A stretch of DNA of 61,022 nucleotides, taken from Deltaproteobacteria bacterium (GTDB lineage Bacteria; Desulfobacterota; Desulfomonilia; UBA1062). How positions within the stretch are numbered: the stretch's first letter is position 1; every line of letters begins with the position of its first letter. Where the stretch lies: contig WFSG01000033.1 in the NCBI GenBank assembly GCA_015486075.1, forward strand, positions 1 to 61,022. The letters run 5' to 3'. Under the pieces are notes generated by a model. That model did not search any database. It worked only from the letters and a program-made list of their open reading frames with translations, and was not told the DNA's origin. Positions 17,837 through 27,337 of the stretch are shown piece after piece. Made by a program: the position numbers and the translations under genes.

Positions 17837-19887
17837 CAGTAGTATTCCTTGTTGTGCTATTGATGATGAGCTCGAGTGCCTTTGGCGCCTATGTAAACAT
17901 AGAGGCAAATACTGTCGAGAAGACAGGTGACATAATCGAGGCCATAGGTGATGTACACGTGAAAGGCGAGGACATGAGCCTTGATGCTGACTACATATTT
18001 TACAATGGTTTTACAGGTGACCTTTGGGCATCTGGTAATTGCCACCTGATTGAGGCCAGGGGTGAAATGAATGCAACTGTGCTTTACTACAATACAATAA
18101 GAAAGGATGTGCATATATCAGACGGTTCAATCCTTATTTATAAAGGACCCGTAAAGATATCCGGACGTGATATTACACGCTACGGCCCGGATCTATACAC
18201 GGGCAGAGATGTCGAGTACACAACCTGTCTTGGAAGCCCCCCTGCCTGGAGCATAAAGGCAAGGTTCTTAAGCATTCCGGTTGAAGGGTATGCAAGCGCA
18301 AGGGACGTAAGATTCGTTCTGGACAACATGCCTGTACTTTACAGTCCATATTTCATGTATCCCGCCAAGTTAAAAAGACAATCAGGGCTTTTATTCCCGG
18401 AATACGGACATTCAGACAGGAAAGGGTATAGCTTAAGTATTCCCTTGTACTTTGCTACTTCACGCTCAACCGATTTTACCATCACACCGGATTATCTCTC
18501 CAGGAGAGGGCTCTTGTTAGCAGGGGAATTCAGATACAGGCCTAGCTATACCACGGATGGCGAGATTTACCTTGAGGCCATACGCGACAAGAAAGGTGGC
18601 GAAAAACAGGACTGGGGGATCCTGGATAAGGTGCCAACGGACAGGTGGTTTCTTAAGGCCAGACAGACAGGCGTCAATCTGAAGTGGGACATAAACCTAG
18701 TAAGTGATGAAGATTACCTAAATGATATAGGTACGTTGTACAAAGGCAAGATAAGTAGCGATTGGGAGGGTACAAGTACCAGGTATTTGGAGGACCTCGT
18801 ATCCCGTGCAGAATGGACAAAGAGTGAAGACGGTTTTACTCTGGGCATATACGGACAGTGGAAGCAGGACCTTACTGTAAAGGGGGATGATAAAACCATT
18901 CAGGAATTGCCCACCATAATGGCACGCATGGCACAGAGGGATATACCTTATACCCCCATAGAATGCTCGGCAGATATTGAATCCACCAGATTTTATACGG
19001 AGAAATGGGTAAGGGGCTTGAAAGACTATGCACACGTGGAATTCACGCTACCCGTAAACCTTAGGCAGTACCTTACCATAAGGCCTTGGATCGACGAGAT
19101 ATACAGGGATACAGATTTTACCAGGAGATGCAATGCCTTTGATGATAACAGATACAAAGAACATTGGCAGGCAAGGGGTGTATCCTTCTCAACGACTCTG
19201 TACAGTAAGAGGACAAGATCAGGCTGGTACCACCAGGTGGTGCCAAGCGTGTCGTTCGAGTACAAGTCGCGTTACAATGGTAATTACGATGCCTCGGATG
19301 CTAGTGATATATATCCCTATCTTATATCTGGAGATGCCTGGTCAAAAGAACATGACATGCTACTTTCGATTGCTAACTACATACGTGACTCAAAGGGTAA
19401 AGCAGTCCTCGAGTTTGACGTTGACCGGACCTATAGCTATATTACCAAGGACTGGGGGCTTGTAAACACCACCTTTATATTTAGTCCCAATGACTGGTTT
19501 TCCCTGGAACACAGGAACTCGTTTGGTAGGGCCTCAATGAGGCCGTATGCAACACAAGAGCACTGGACAACCATCAATCTAAAAGACTCAAGGGGTGACA
19601 AGCTATCCTTCTCAGAAGAATACAACAGGCAGGACACCAACTCGACCGAGCTAAATCTATCTATGAACCTATTGAAAGGATTCTCTGCAACGCTTGATGC
19701 AAGGTACGACCATGTAAAGCACAGGTACGAGTACTTCAGGAATGGTATAAAGTATACGTCCCAGTGCTGGTCAGTAACACTACTGAGGGAGGTTGAATCT
19801 TCGGATGAAACATATCCCAGGAATTCTACCATATACCTGACTGTTAATTTCCTTGGTCTCGGGGATGTGATAAAGACAAGTCATTAG
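17821..19887 (+). CDS. lptD: LPS-assembly protein LptD
   Basis: This encodes 688 residues. LptD is the outer-membrane barrel that, with LptE, inserts lipopolysaccharide into the outer leaflet. A signal peptide is predicted with cleavage after about residue 22 (S-S-A-F-G / A-Y). The OstA/LptA-like jellyroll covers roughly 24-140 (IEANTVEKTGDIIEAIGDVH), and the rest is the beta barrel; FMYPAKLKRQSGLLFPEYGH is the typical entrance of the barrel. Only one cysteine is seen near the N-domain/barrel junction (T-T-C-L-G), so the disulfide pattern of E. coli LptD is not conserved. It shows the organism has LPS. Confidence 0.92.
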   Translation: MPRPVAVVFLVVLLMMSSSAFGAYVNIEANTVEKTGDIIEAIGDVHVKGEDMSLDADYIFYNGFTGDLWASGNCHLIEARGEMNATVLYYNTIRKDVHISDGSILIYKGPVKISGRDITRYGPDLYTGRDVEYTTCLGSPPAWSIKARFLSIPVEGYASARDVRFVLDNMPVLYSPYFMYPAKLKRQSGLLFPEYGHSDRKGYSLSIPLYFATSRSTDFTITPDYLSRRGLLLAGEFRYRPSYTTDGEIYLEAIRDKKGGEKQDWGILDKVPTDRWFLKARQTGVNLKWDINLVSDEDYLNDIGTLYKGKISSDWEGTSTRYLEDLVSRAEWTKSEDGFTLGIYGQWKQDLTVKGDDKTIQELPTIMARMAQRDIPYTPIECSADIESTRFYTEKWVRGLKDYAHVEFTLPVNLRQYLTIRPWIDEIYRDTDFTRRCNAFDDNRYKEHWQARGVSFSTTLYSKRTRSGWYHQVVPSVSFEYKSRYNGNYDASDASDIYPYLISGDAWSKEHDMLLSIANYIRDSKGKAVLEFDVDRTYSYITKDWGLVNTTFIFSPNDWFSLEHRNSFGRASMRPYATQEHWTTINLKDSRGDKLSFSEEYNRQDTNSTELNLSMNLLKGFSATLDARYDHVKHRYEYFRNGIKYTSQCWSVTLLREVESSDETYPRNSTIYLTVNFLGLGDVIKTSH

Positions 19888-19896
19888 GGGATAACC

Positions 19897-20496
19897 ATGA
19901 TTCCTTCGAGAAAGCAAGCCATTGATATCATGAGAGCTAGGCATGTACCGCGGCACATAATCATGCACAGCCTCAGGGTAAGACAGGTTGCAGTAACCAT
20001 AGCAGGTATGCTGATCAATACAGGTCGTCCAATAGACATAAAACTTGTTGACAGGGCTGCTATACTCCATGACGTTTGCAAAATGGACTCGATCCTATCA
20101 GGCGGAGACCATGCATTGATGGGGCAGAAATTGATGCAAGAACTTGGATATCCTCTGGTTGGTAATATTGTCGGCCAGCACGTGTTTTTGAGAGAGATGA
20201 CCCTTGATGAGGCCATGGTGGTTAATTATTCCGACAAGAGGGTACGTCAGGATGTGGTTGTCTCGCTTGACCAGAGGTTTGTTGACCTCATGGATCGTTA
20301 TGCCAAGGGCGAGGAAAGCATTATAAGGCGTATTTTAGATCTTTATGATACGGCAAAGCAGGAAGAGGCAATAATTATGAACGCCTGTGGGATAGATCCT
20401 GACTGGCTCGTAAACCTAAACCTGATACCTGGAGATTATATTCTCGATGGTAGACTCGAGCTCCAGTGGGAGCACACTCTTGGCAAAGCTAAGTAA
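19897..20496 (+). CDS. HD-domain phosphohydrolase-like protein
   Basis: This encodes 199 residues. It has an HD-domain pattern: His 24 (M-H-S-L-R-V), the doublet His 58-Asp 59 (A-A-I-L-H-D-V-C-K), His 72 (G-G-D-H-A) and His 95 (V-G-Q-H-V). Such proteins hydrolyse nucleotides or phosphoesters with a bound metal; the substrate is unknown. It starts nine bases after lptD and is probably co-transcribed. Its last 81 bases overlap, tail to tail, the end of the response-regulator gene on the other strand. Confidence 0.8.
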   Translation: MIPSRKQAIDIMRARHVPRHIIMHSLRVRQVAVTIAGMLINTGRPIDIKLVDRAAILHDVCKMDSILSGGDHALMGQKLMQELGYPLVGNIVGQHVFLREMTLDEAMVVNYSDKRVRQDVVVSLDQRFVDLMDRYAKGEESIIRRILDLYDTAKQEEAIIMNACGIDPDWLVNLNLIPGDYILDGRLELQWEHTLGKAK

Positions 20497-21483
20497 GAGC
20501 AAGTAGATCTTGAAAGGGTATACCAGTATGAGCCTGTTATGGCTTATGAATGAAACCTTTACTATGCTTGAGAGTATTCCCTCAGGTAGGTAATCGGACA
20601 CCTTCAAGAAGAAACGTGTAGCAAAGGCTATATCCACGTGCCTTCCAATATCTCCCCTCCTGTAGATTTCCTCGCCGTCCGTGTTTACAATAGCCATACC
20701 TTGACAGTCGCTCATGGAAGAGATGTTTCTTATGAGTAGCTTGGTCTGCTCGTCTACTGATGGTGATTCATCTGCATCTACATTGCCCTTCTCAAGCTCC
20801 AGGCTCATCTCATCAGATTTTCTCATTCCTTCTATGAGGAGGTATTCCCAGTTCTTGGCTATGGTATGCCTGGGGGACCTCTCTCCACCCACGAACCTGA
20901 AGTCGCCGCTTGGCCACGATAGTATAATGTAAAGGGCATCTTCACCCTCTATTTCGCCAACGACTGCATGGACAATCTGGCCATCCTCGAAATAGATCAC
21001 ACCCTTTTTTTTGTTTTTATTGACGTAAAGCGCTGTTGTAGACTGGGAAAGACAGTTCATCTGGATGAGGTCTGGAAGTTGAAGACCGGATATGCTGCCT
21101 TTAAATCCAGCCCCATCCTCTCTCCTCAGTGCCTTAAGAATGAGGGATCTTAAGTCTTCTACGTCAAAGGGCTTTTCTATGTAATAAAGTGAACCCCTGG
21201 CCATGGCCTTTTCCCTTACATCAGAAGATCCGTATGCGGTCATGATGATGACCTTTGCCGATGGTATCTGTTTTCTTACCTTCAGAAGGAGATCAAGACC
21301 GTTTATACCAGGGAGACGAATATCCAGCACCACTGCATCAAAAGTCCTCGATGAAAGCTGTTCCAGGGCACTTTCCCCGCTGTTTACAGTTATTACTTGA
21401 TATATTTCCCTATCTTTGGCAAGGGCTTTCTCGAGCGACCAGGTAAGGGTTCTCTCATCGTCTACTATTAATACATGCTGCAT
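20416..21483 (-). CDS. Response regulator with PATAN (DUF4388) and Roadblock-like domains
   Basis: This encodes 355 residues. A REC domain covers about 1-118, with acidic residues 8 and 9, phospho-acceptor Asp 54 (V-V-L-D-I-R-L-P-G), Thr 82 and Lys 104. A PATAN/DUF4388 domain follows at about 127-200 (GFKGSISGLQLPDLIQMNCL; V-I-Y-F-E-D-G-Q-I-V-H-A). The last 110 residues look like a Roadblock/LC7 fold (I-R-N-I-S-S-M-S-D-C-Q-G-M-A-I-V-N-T-D-G-E-E). There is no DNA-binding domain, so output is probably by protein contact. It is the last gene of a four-gene minus-strand cassette and follows the HAMP-like gene by one base. Confidence 0.85.
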   Translation of the reverse strand: MQHVLIVDDERTLTWSLEKALAKDREIYQVITVNSGESALEQLSSRTFDAVVLDIRLPGINGLDLLLKVRKQIPSAKVIIMTAYGSSDVREKAMARGSLYYIEKPFDVEDLRSLILKALRREDGAGFKGSISGLQLPDLIQMNCLSQSTTALYVNKNKKKGVIYFEDGQIVHAVVGEIEGEDALYIILSWPSGDFRFVGGERSPRHTIAKNWEYLLIEGMRKSDEMSLELEKGNVDADESPSVDEQTKLLIRNISSMSDCQGMAIVNTDGEEIYRRGDIGRHVDIAFATRFFLKVSDYLPEGILSSIVKVSFISHNRLILVYPFKIYLLLLSFAKSVLPLELESTIENIISRYQV

Positions 21484-21484
21484 C

Positions 21485-22234
21485 TTACCTTACTCCCAGT
21501 TTCTCAAGGGCTATCGACAAAGATGCCTTGATCCTTTCCATGGAGCTGGCTAAAATTCTTTCTTCTAAGGTCCTTGGCACTGGGTAAGGTGAATCAAGAT
21601 CACCTTTACTCAGTGCATCCAGGCAGGAGATCATCCTCTTTATGGACCTAGTGGCAGAGAGTGCTGCAAATAGCGAGAATATAAAGGCAAGGATTCCACC
21701 TACCACCAGAGTAATCACAGTAGCGTGCTCTGCATTACGCTTAACCTTACCAAGATAATTCTTCTGGGCCAAGAGTAGGGCTTTCTCCCAGGTTTTAGGT
21801 TTTAGTCCCACGAGTGTGGCTGCATCCCCCGAAGGTACAACTGCAACCATGTAGCTCCTTGTTCTTGCTATTGAAGGTTTTCCCTGTGATATGGCCTTTA
21901 GAATGGGTCCGGCTTGGTCAAGAAGTTCGCGTATCTTGTACATGTATATGCCCTTATGGCCGGGGATGGTGGATGCCTTTATCCTAAGCGACTGGTTATC
22001 CACCAGCATTATCTCGCCCCAGGAACTTGGCAAGGAAATACTTTCTAGTTTAGATACATCCATTGCCTTCATTGTCTTAAGCATTATATTTGTATCTTCT
22101 TGATATAACCGCCCACTCAGGGTGTCCAGGTGTATTCCGTTTATTTTCTGCATGCCTGATGACGTCATAAAAAAAGCACAGAGTAGTATGAAAATGCAGC
22201 CGGTTAGCGTGACAAGAAATATCCTACTTCTCAC
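21485..22234 (-). CDS. Membrane sensor-like protein with periplasmic domain and HAMP-like region
   Basis: This encodes 249 residues from a GTG at 22234, chosen because GGAGG lies seven bases before it and the codon overlaps the previous stop as GTGA; a GTG eight codons upstream is the longest option. A first membrane segment lies near residues 5-23, a second near 170-195. About 145 residues between them should be periplasmic. A HAMP-like helix pair follows (S-I-K-R-M-I-S-C-L-D-A-L-S-K-G-D-L-D-S-P-Y). There is no kinase, cyclase or MCP signalling domain, so it must act through partners, probably the PATAN/Roadblock proteins encoded beside it. Confidence 0.72.
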   Translation of the reverse strand: MRSRIFLVTLTGCIFILLCAFFMTSSGMQKINGIHLDTLSGRLYQEDTNIMLKTMKAMDVSKLESISLPSSWGEIMLVDNQSLRIKASTIPGHKGIYMYKIRELLDQAGPILKAISQGKPSIARTRSYMVAVVPSGDAATLVGLKPKTWEKALLLAQKNYLGKVKRNAEHATVITLVVGGILAFIFSLFAALSATRSIKRMISCLDALSKGDLDSPYPVPRTLEERILASSMERIKASLSIALEKLGVR

Positions 22235-23043
22235 AACTTTTCCTCCAGCCTGATCCACGATGTCATCTTGTCCAGGAAAGCGATGGACGATTCTTCAGAG
22301 GGAATCTTCCCTGATATGGCCTCTATTAAGTAGGCTATTTCATCCATGTCTTCAGTTGTAAGGTCTATGCCCATCTCAACAGAGACATCCTTTATTATGA
22401 CCGGGGCAATAGGTCCTATTGCACATGTGAGTGCATCCAGCAGTGCGTTCACGACAGGTGTTTGCGGAAGGCCCGGCATTGTTTCCTTGTTTTCCAATAT
22501 CTGACGTTTGTTCTCCTTTATCAGTCCTCTTCTTATTAGTGTATAAAAGACCTTCATAGTATCAAACAAGCCCAATCCAAGACCTTGTGCTATGTCGTAG
22601 ATGGATCGATTTCCGTCTATATTGGCAAGTACCTTCCACTGTATACGGTTGAGCTTAATCTCGTTGTCCTTTACATCAGGCTCAATCGTGTACACAGTTG
22701 CACCTGATGGTATGATTGAGTTAATCTTGTCCATCAAGGCAAGACTTTTTGTAATCTCCTCCAGTAAATCATTCGTTGGTGTGGATATACTTTCCATGTC
22801 AGGTGTCTCATCTGTCAGGAAAATATATTCACCAGTGGTCCAGCTGGCCATTTCGTACAACGCAGGTATTCCACTAAGGCCACGGCACGTTGCGTGCACA
22901 ACATCACCATCTTTAAAGTAGATATTACCGGTTTCGGCCCCTGTGTTAAACGAAAGGCGGCCCGTTCGCTTGCCCAAGGAGAGTATCTTTATGAGTTCAG
23001 GGCAGCGTGTGCTATCGATTTCTCCACGGAATTCATGGTTCAT
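22231..23043 (-). CDS. PATAN (DUF4388) domain protein
   Basis: This encodes 270 residues. The N-terminal 80 residues match the PATAN/DUF4388 layout (G-R-L-S-F, then NIYFKDGDVVHATCRGLSG and E-Y-I-F). The middle (about 125-175) looks like a winged-helix segment (LNRIQWKVLANIDGNRSIYD, I-A-Q-G-L-G). The C-terminal about 80 residues resemble a small helical domain found in other proteins of this kind. Such proteins occur in Myxococcota and Desulfobacterota next to Roadblock GTPase-activator systems and two-component genes. Its start overlaps the Roadblock gene by four bases and its end overlaps the next gene by four. Confidence 0.78.
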   Translation of the reverse strand: MNHEFRGEIDSTRCPELIKILSLGKRTGRLSFNTGAETGNIYFKDGDVVHATCRGLSGIPALYEMASWTTGEYIFLTDETPDMESISTPTNDLLEEITKSLALMDKINSIIPSGATVYTIEPDVKDNEIKLNRIQWKVLANIDGNRSIYDIAQGLGLGLFDTMKVFYTLIRRGLIKENKRQILENKETMPGLPQTPVVNALLDALTCAIGPIAPVIIKDVSVEMGIDLTTEDMDEIAYLIEAISGKIPSEESSIAFLDKMTSWIRLEEKL

Positions 23044-23369
23044 CTTTTCTGGCCCTTTACAGTTCTTGCAGATATAAGCCTTCCCATCATGCGTAGCAGA
23101 GTATTGTTCGTTATCTTGTTAGAGAGTACCAGGAACATCAGGTCCTTGTTGATAAACATTGTGATATCCATGTCCTCCATGCACACCTCTACGATATCTC
23201 CTGGCCTTTTGTCTCCATCCATGACGTCATCATAGAGTTGTTTAAATCTGTCCTTCAGGTCTCGCGATTTGTATTCCACCGGGAACTTAATGCGCATTTT
23301 CTTGGCTGTTACAATGGCATATCCCCTTACCCCGGGGATTCTTAACAACTCTTTTATCGTGCCTTCCAT
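23040..23369 (-). CDS. Roadblock/LC7-like protein
   Basis: This encodes 109 residues. The pattern of a short helix, I-P-G-V-R-G-Y-A-I-V-T, a long central helix and the strands D-M-D-I-T-M-F-I-N-K-D-L-M-F-L-V-L suggest a Roadblock/LC7 fold like MglB, which regulates small GTPases. The match is by structure pattern rather than a strict motif. It is the first gene of the minus-strand cassette and is divergent from fliK. No partner MglA GTPase is in the window. Confidence 0.6.
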   Translation of the reverse strand: MEGTIKELLRIPGVRGYAIVTAKKMRIKFPVEYKSRDLKDRFKQLYDDVMDGDKRPGDIVEVCMEDMDITMFINKDLMFLVLSNKITNNTLLRMMGRLISARTVKGQKR

Positions 23370-23585
23370 GCTTTATGATGTATCGGCATGATAACGTGGG
23401 GCCTTTAGGTATGGTATGGACGGCTAAATGAAGTGCTTGTACCAGGCAAGATTTTCTTGCACACGAGAATTTTTTTGCCGGAAAGCCATAGAGAATATTG
23501 TAGAAGAGCTTATAAATCAAGCGTCCCCAGGTTGTGGCATCTCCGTTGCTTTACTCAAGGTTAACAAGAGCCTTATGGAGGCAAT

Positions 23586-25106
23586 ATGGAAATCCCTTTA
23601 CTTCAGATTGTAAGCTTGGCCTCGGGAGCAGGCAGGTTATTAAACAACATAGTCTATGGGACCAAGAATAGCTTTGATTCAATACTAGGTACCTTCCTTC
23701 CAGGTGCAAGGGGGAGGGGTTTTGCCAAGGGGAATTTATTGTTCCCAGTCCCTCCCCGAGCCACTTCCATGGACAAGGACCTCTTGAGACAAGTTCTTGC
23801 ATCGGGTTCTGGACTATTAATGTTCCACTTTGCTGGAATGATGAAGAAGATGGGAGTGGACGTTAATACCCTTATGTCTATGCTAACCGATGGTCCAGGT
23901 GGTATATCAGATAGTGCGCTTAAGGCCATAATGATGCGCCTTGGTTTTGGCAAGGACAAAATCTACAGTATCCTTTCTTCCAAGGATCTCAAGGAGGATG
24001 TAAAGGCCAAGATATTCTCTGTAATTCACGATAGGCTTCTACAGGAATGTAACAAGGAAGGTATTGATATTGATACCTTTATTGAGCAGGTAAAACATGG
24101 CCAAGTGGATATAGCCAGGCTAAAGGCCGTTGTAGATGCGCAAGCCCCCTTAGGCGATGATACTCTGCTCGATACTGAAAACAGTCTCAGGGACATCATA
24201 AGGTCTGCCATTAGCCATGCTCATCTTAGCACAGATGCAAAGGGCCTAGGTGATGTAGATGGTATGCTCACAGCAGGTGAACTGGACAACATTCTGAACA
24301 CCCTCAAAGACACCCTGGACATTGATAAGGACACGCTTAAAAACCTTTTGTTCTCAACACAGGAGGATAAGAGGAACTCCGCTATAGACAAGGTTATGAA
24401 AGCAGTATCAAGGTATCTAAAGACACACAGACAGGAGAAGACCCCTCGCAATGTATTAGAATCCCTTGGTTTCTTAAAGTCTATAACAGATCAAAAGGAG
24501 TGGTCGGGCATAGAGAAAGTAATAAAAACTTGGCACGCCGATCTTGTCGGTCTTGTAGCGAGTATAAAGCTAGATAAACCCATGTTTATGCTCCTTGCAG
24601 AAAAGATGGGGGAGAACCCAAGCTCTGTCTTCTCAAAGGATGTAAGCAAGGTCATTGATCAGCTGCGCCTCGCAATCCCACAGCACGTGAAGAACGGCGA
24701 GGGGAAGTTGAGTGTAAAGCTTTATCCACCCATGCTTGGTAGGGTTGATATCAGCCTGACCATGCATGATGGTAACGTAAGCGCGGTTTTCAGGACAGAA
24801 CATGCATTCACAAGGGATATATTGCATCATCACATACCCTTCTTACGGGAGGCCCTCTCAGAGCAGGGAATAAGGATAAACCATTTCACGGTGACAACAT
24901 CTCTTGGCTCTGACAACCCGCATTCCGGGAATGGGTATGCTTTTACTGGTAACAATGGGAGATCTTGGCCAGGATATCATACCGCCTTTGGCAACAAGAA
25001 TCTTCTAGGTCCTATGCAAGAGGACTATCTATCTGGCCTAACCAGGCCGGACATGATTTTTCGACGTGACGGGATCTACAAGGACGGTCTAGACATATTT
25101 GTTTAG
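23586..25106 (+). CDS. fliK: Flagellar hook-length control protein FliK
   Basis: This encodes 506 residues. FliK is secreted by the flagellar export gate, measures hook length and switches export to filament proteins. The C-terminal Flg_hook domain is seen at about 365-445 (KNGEGKLSVKLYPPMLGRVD followed by I-S-L, and later L-R-E-A-L-S-E-Q-G-I). The N-terminal 300 residues are helical and low in similarity, as usual. GGAGG precedes the ATG. It leads a plus-strand run fliK-flgD-flgE; flgD begins 12 nt after it. Confidence 0.85.
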   Translation: MEIPLLQIVSLASGAGRLLNNIVYGTKNSFDSILGTFLPGARGRGFAKGNLLFPVPPRATSMDKDLLRQVLASGSGLLMFHFAGMMKKMGVDVNTLMSMLTDGPGGISDSALKAIMMRLGFGKDKIYSILSSKDLKEDVKAKIFSVIHDRLLQECNKEGIDIDTFIEQVKHGQVDIARLKAVVDAQAPLGDDTLLDTENSLRDIIRSAISHAHLSTDAKGLGDVDGMLTAGELDNILNTLKDTLDIDKDTLKNLLFSTQEDKRNSAIDKVMKAVSRYLKTHRQEKTPRNVLESLGFLKSITDQKEWSGIEKVIKTWHADLVGLVASIKLDKPMFMLLAEKMGENPSSVFSKDVSKVIDQLRLAIPQHVKNGEGKLSVKLYPPMLGRVDISLTMHDGNVSAVFRTEHAFTRDILHHHIPFLREALSEQGIRINHFTVTTSLGSDNPHSGNGYAFTGNNGRSWPGYHTAFGNKNLLGPMQEDYLSGLTRPDMIFRRDGIYKDGLDIFV

Positions 25107-25118
25107 AAAGGAGTTGAC

Positions 25119-25799
25119 ATGGCTATTCAGGGTATAGATAGGTTTCTTCAGAACCAGGCAAGCGAGGCTCAGGCAGGAAGTATCACTAAGAATAACGGGG
25201 GTATTAAGGCGCTTGGCAGGGACACCTTTCTCAAATTGCTTGTAAAGCAATTACAGTATCAGGATCCTCTCAACCCTATGTCCAACACAGACTTCACTGC
25301 ACAGCTCGCCCAGTTTTCTTCACTAGAACAAATGACAAACATGAGTGAGGACATGAAAAAACTAAGTGATCTTCAGGCCTCCATGAATAACATGCAGGCA
25401 GTTGATTTCATAGGCAAGAGGGTAAGTGCAAAGGGCGACATAGTAGAATTCAACGGACAAGAAGTAGGCCTGGACTTCTACCTGGACAGTGCTGCTACGG
25501 ACGTGGATGTAGATATATATGACCCAACTGGAAATTTAGTTAAAACCATACACATGCAGAACGTCCCAGCAGGTGATGCAGTCTGTCATTGGGATGGTAG
25601 GGATAATGCTGGTGATATGGTACAGCCAGGGAAGTACACGTTCAAAGTAGATGCAAACGATGCCCAGGGTGCCAAGGTCGATGCAACGACATATGCTACA
25701 GGCACAGTCACCGGCGTAACTTATGACAAGGGGATTACCTACCTGATAGTAGGAGATAAAGAGGTAACCATCTCAAATGTAGAGAAGATTCAAGGATAG
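25119..25799 (+). CDS. flgD: Flagellar hook assembly protein FlgD
   Basis: This encodes 226 residues. FlgD forms the cap that guides hook-protein assembly. The N-terminal motif FLKLLVKQLQYQDPLNPMSN followed by T-D-F-T-A-Q-L-A-Q-F-S-S-L-E-Q is diagnostic. The C-terminal part has the FlgD Ig/Tudor-like domains (Y-D-P-T-G-N-L-V, W-D-G-R-D-N-A-G). AAAGGAG lies before the ATG. flgE follows after 13 nt. Confidence 0.96.
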   Translation: MAIQGIDRFLQNQASEAQAGSITKNNGGIKALGRDTFLKLLVKQLQYQDPLNPMSNTDFTAQLAQFSSLEQMTNMSEDMKKLSDLQASMNNMQAVDFIGKRVSAKGDIVEFNGQEVGLDFYLDSAATDVDVDIYDPTGNLVKTIHMQNVPAGDAVCHWDGRDNAGDMVQPGKYTFKVDANDAQGAKVDATTYATGTVTGVTYDKGITYLIVGDKEVTISNVEKIQG

Positions 25800-25812
25800 A
25801 AAGGAGGCTTAT

Positions 25813-27324
25813 ATGAGTATCTCAAGTGCCCTGTTCTCTGGTATAAGTGGTCTTTCCACCAATGGAAATGCAATGAGTGTTATAGGTGATAACATTGCCA
25901 ACGTGAACACAATCGGTTTCAAAGCCAGTAGGACCACGTTTCAGGATGTCCTGTCGCAGAGCGTTGCTACTGCTTCAGGTACAGCCCAGATAGGAAGGGG
26001 TTGCACCCTAAGTGCAGTTGATACCCTGTTCCAGCAGGGGTCCTTTGAATCAACTTCCAATGCAACTGACCTTGCAATCGGTGGGAATGGTTTTTTCATA
26101 GTAAGGGATCCTGGGTCTCAAACCGAGTACTATACAAGGGCCGGCCAGTTCAGGTTCGATGAGAACGGTAATTTTGTAAGCCCATCAGGCTACGTGGTCA
26201 GGGGCTGGGCCCTTGACGATAACGGGAACGATGTGGGTACTATCCAGGACGTCGTGCTGAACACGTTTACCTCGCCGCCCCAGGCAACGCAGGAAGTAAC
26301 GGCAATAACCAACCTGGACACGTCAGATACGTCGCACTCCGATAGCCTCTTTAACACCTGGGATGCAACCGCGTCTAACCCCTTGCCTGATTCTAGCTAT
26401 GGTTACCAGACAGCAGTAAGGGTCTACGATTCACTGGGGAACTCTCATGACCTCACTATATTCTATGACAAGCTGAACAATGCAAGCGAATACAATGATG
26501 GCTCCATTGATACGAATAACAGCTGGGAATACATAGTTACGTGTGATCCATCAGAAGACCTGAGGTCTGACTTCTCAGGCCTGAGCCAAAGAGGCATACT
26601 CATGCGCGGTACACTTACATATTCCTCGTCTACTGGCAATCTCAGCAGTATGTCGGCGTTCACGTACAACGGTGCTGGCGACCCGACAGACGATGCTAAC
26701 TGGGTGCCTGCCACGTTTTCAACGGATGGTTACCCCGAGGTAGCGGCCCAGTTTGTCTCGGGTGTTGACCAAGATATCGTGTTAAAATTCGGGCTTAGGA
26801 GCACTGACAGAACATGGGTTGGCTCGACCAGCGTTGCTGATATAACGGATGGATCAGGCACGGATGCCGTACCCTACTTCGTTGGCAAAGAGCCGCAAGC
26901 GATGATCTCTACACAGTACGCATCCAGTTCTACAACGGTCTATCAGTCACAGGATGGCTACGGCACAGGCTTTCTCCAGAACATATCTGTTGACACGGAT
27001 GGCGTTATGGTGGGTCACTATTCCAACGGGCAGATTCTCAATCTTTACCGCGTGGCACTGGCAAAGTTCAACGACACTCAGGCCCTAAGTAAGGAAGGCG
27101 GCAATCTTTACGCTGCGACACGTGCATCTGGTAATGCAATTACTGGTCACCCAGGCGAGAATGGTCTTGGAAGGATTGCACCCAACTCCCTTGAACAGTC
27201 TAACGTGGATATAGCATCTGAATTTGTGAAGATGATAACTACGCAGAGAGGATTCCAGGCAAACTCCAGGGTAATAACCACGACAGATTCCATGTTGAGT
27301 GAGCTAATCAACCTGAAACGTTAA
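25813..27324 (+). CDS. flgE: Flagellar hook protein FlgE
   Basis: This encodes 503 residues. FlgE is the hook subunit. The N-terminal rod-type motif SALFSGISGLSTNGNAMSVI followed by G-D-N-I-A-N-V-N-T-I-G-F-K and the C-terminal segment EFVKMITTQRGFQANSRVIT, which forms the coiled-coil core, are clear. The middle is rich in Ser, Thr and Asp. A 30-bp perfect palindrome lies 13 bases after the stop and probably ends the transcript. Confidence 0.97.
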   Translation: MSISSALFSGISGLSTNGNAMSVIGDNIANVNTIGFKASRTTFQDVLSQSVATASGTAQIGRGCTLSAVDTLFQQGSFESTSNATDLAIGGNGFFIVRDPGSQTEYYTRAGQFRFDENGNFVSPSGYVVRGWALDDNGNDVGTIQDVVLNTFTSPPQATQEVTAITNLDTSDTSHSDSLFNTWDATASNPLPDSSYGYQTAVRVYDSLGNSHDLTIFYDKLNNASEYNDGSIDTNNSWEYIVTCDPSEDLRSDFSGLSQRGILMRGTLTYSSSTGNLSSMSAFTYNGAGDPTDDANWVPATFSTDGYPEVAAQFVSGVDQDIVLKFGLRSTDRTWVGSTSVADITDGSGTDAVPYFVGKEPQAMISTQYASSSTTVYQSQDGYGTGFLQNISVDTDGVMVGHYSNGQILNLYRVALAKFNDTQALSKEGGNLYAATRASGNAITGHPGENGLGRIAPNSLEQSNVDIASEFVKMITTQRGFQANSRVITTTDSMLSELINLKR

Positions 27325-27337
27325 CCTTCTTCCTCAC

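Noticed and set aside
23370-23585. Sigma-54 promoter before fliK (aggcaag...cttgca)
   Set aside because: The two half-sites are two bases too far apart for a -24/-12 promoter.
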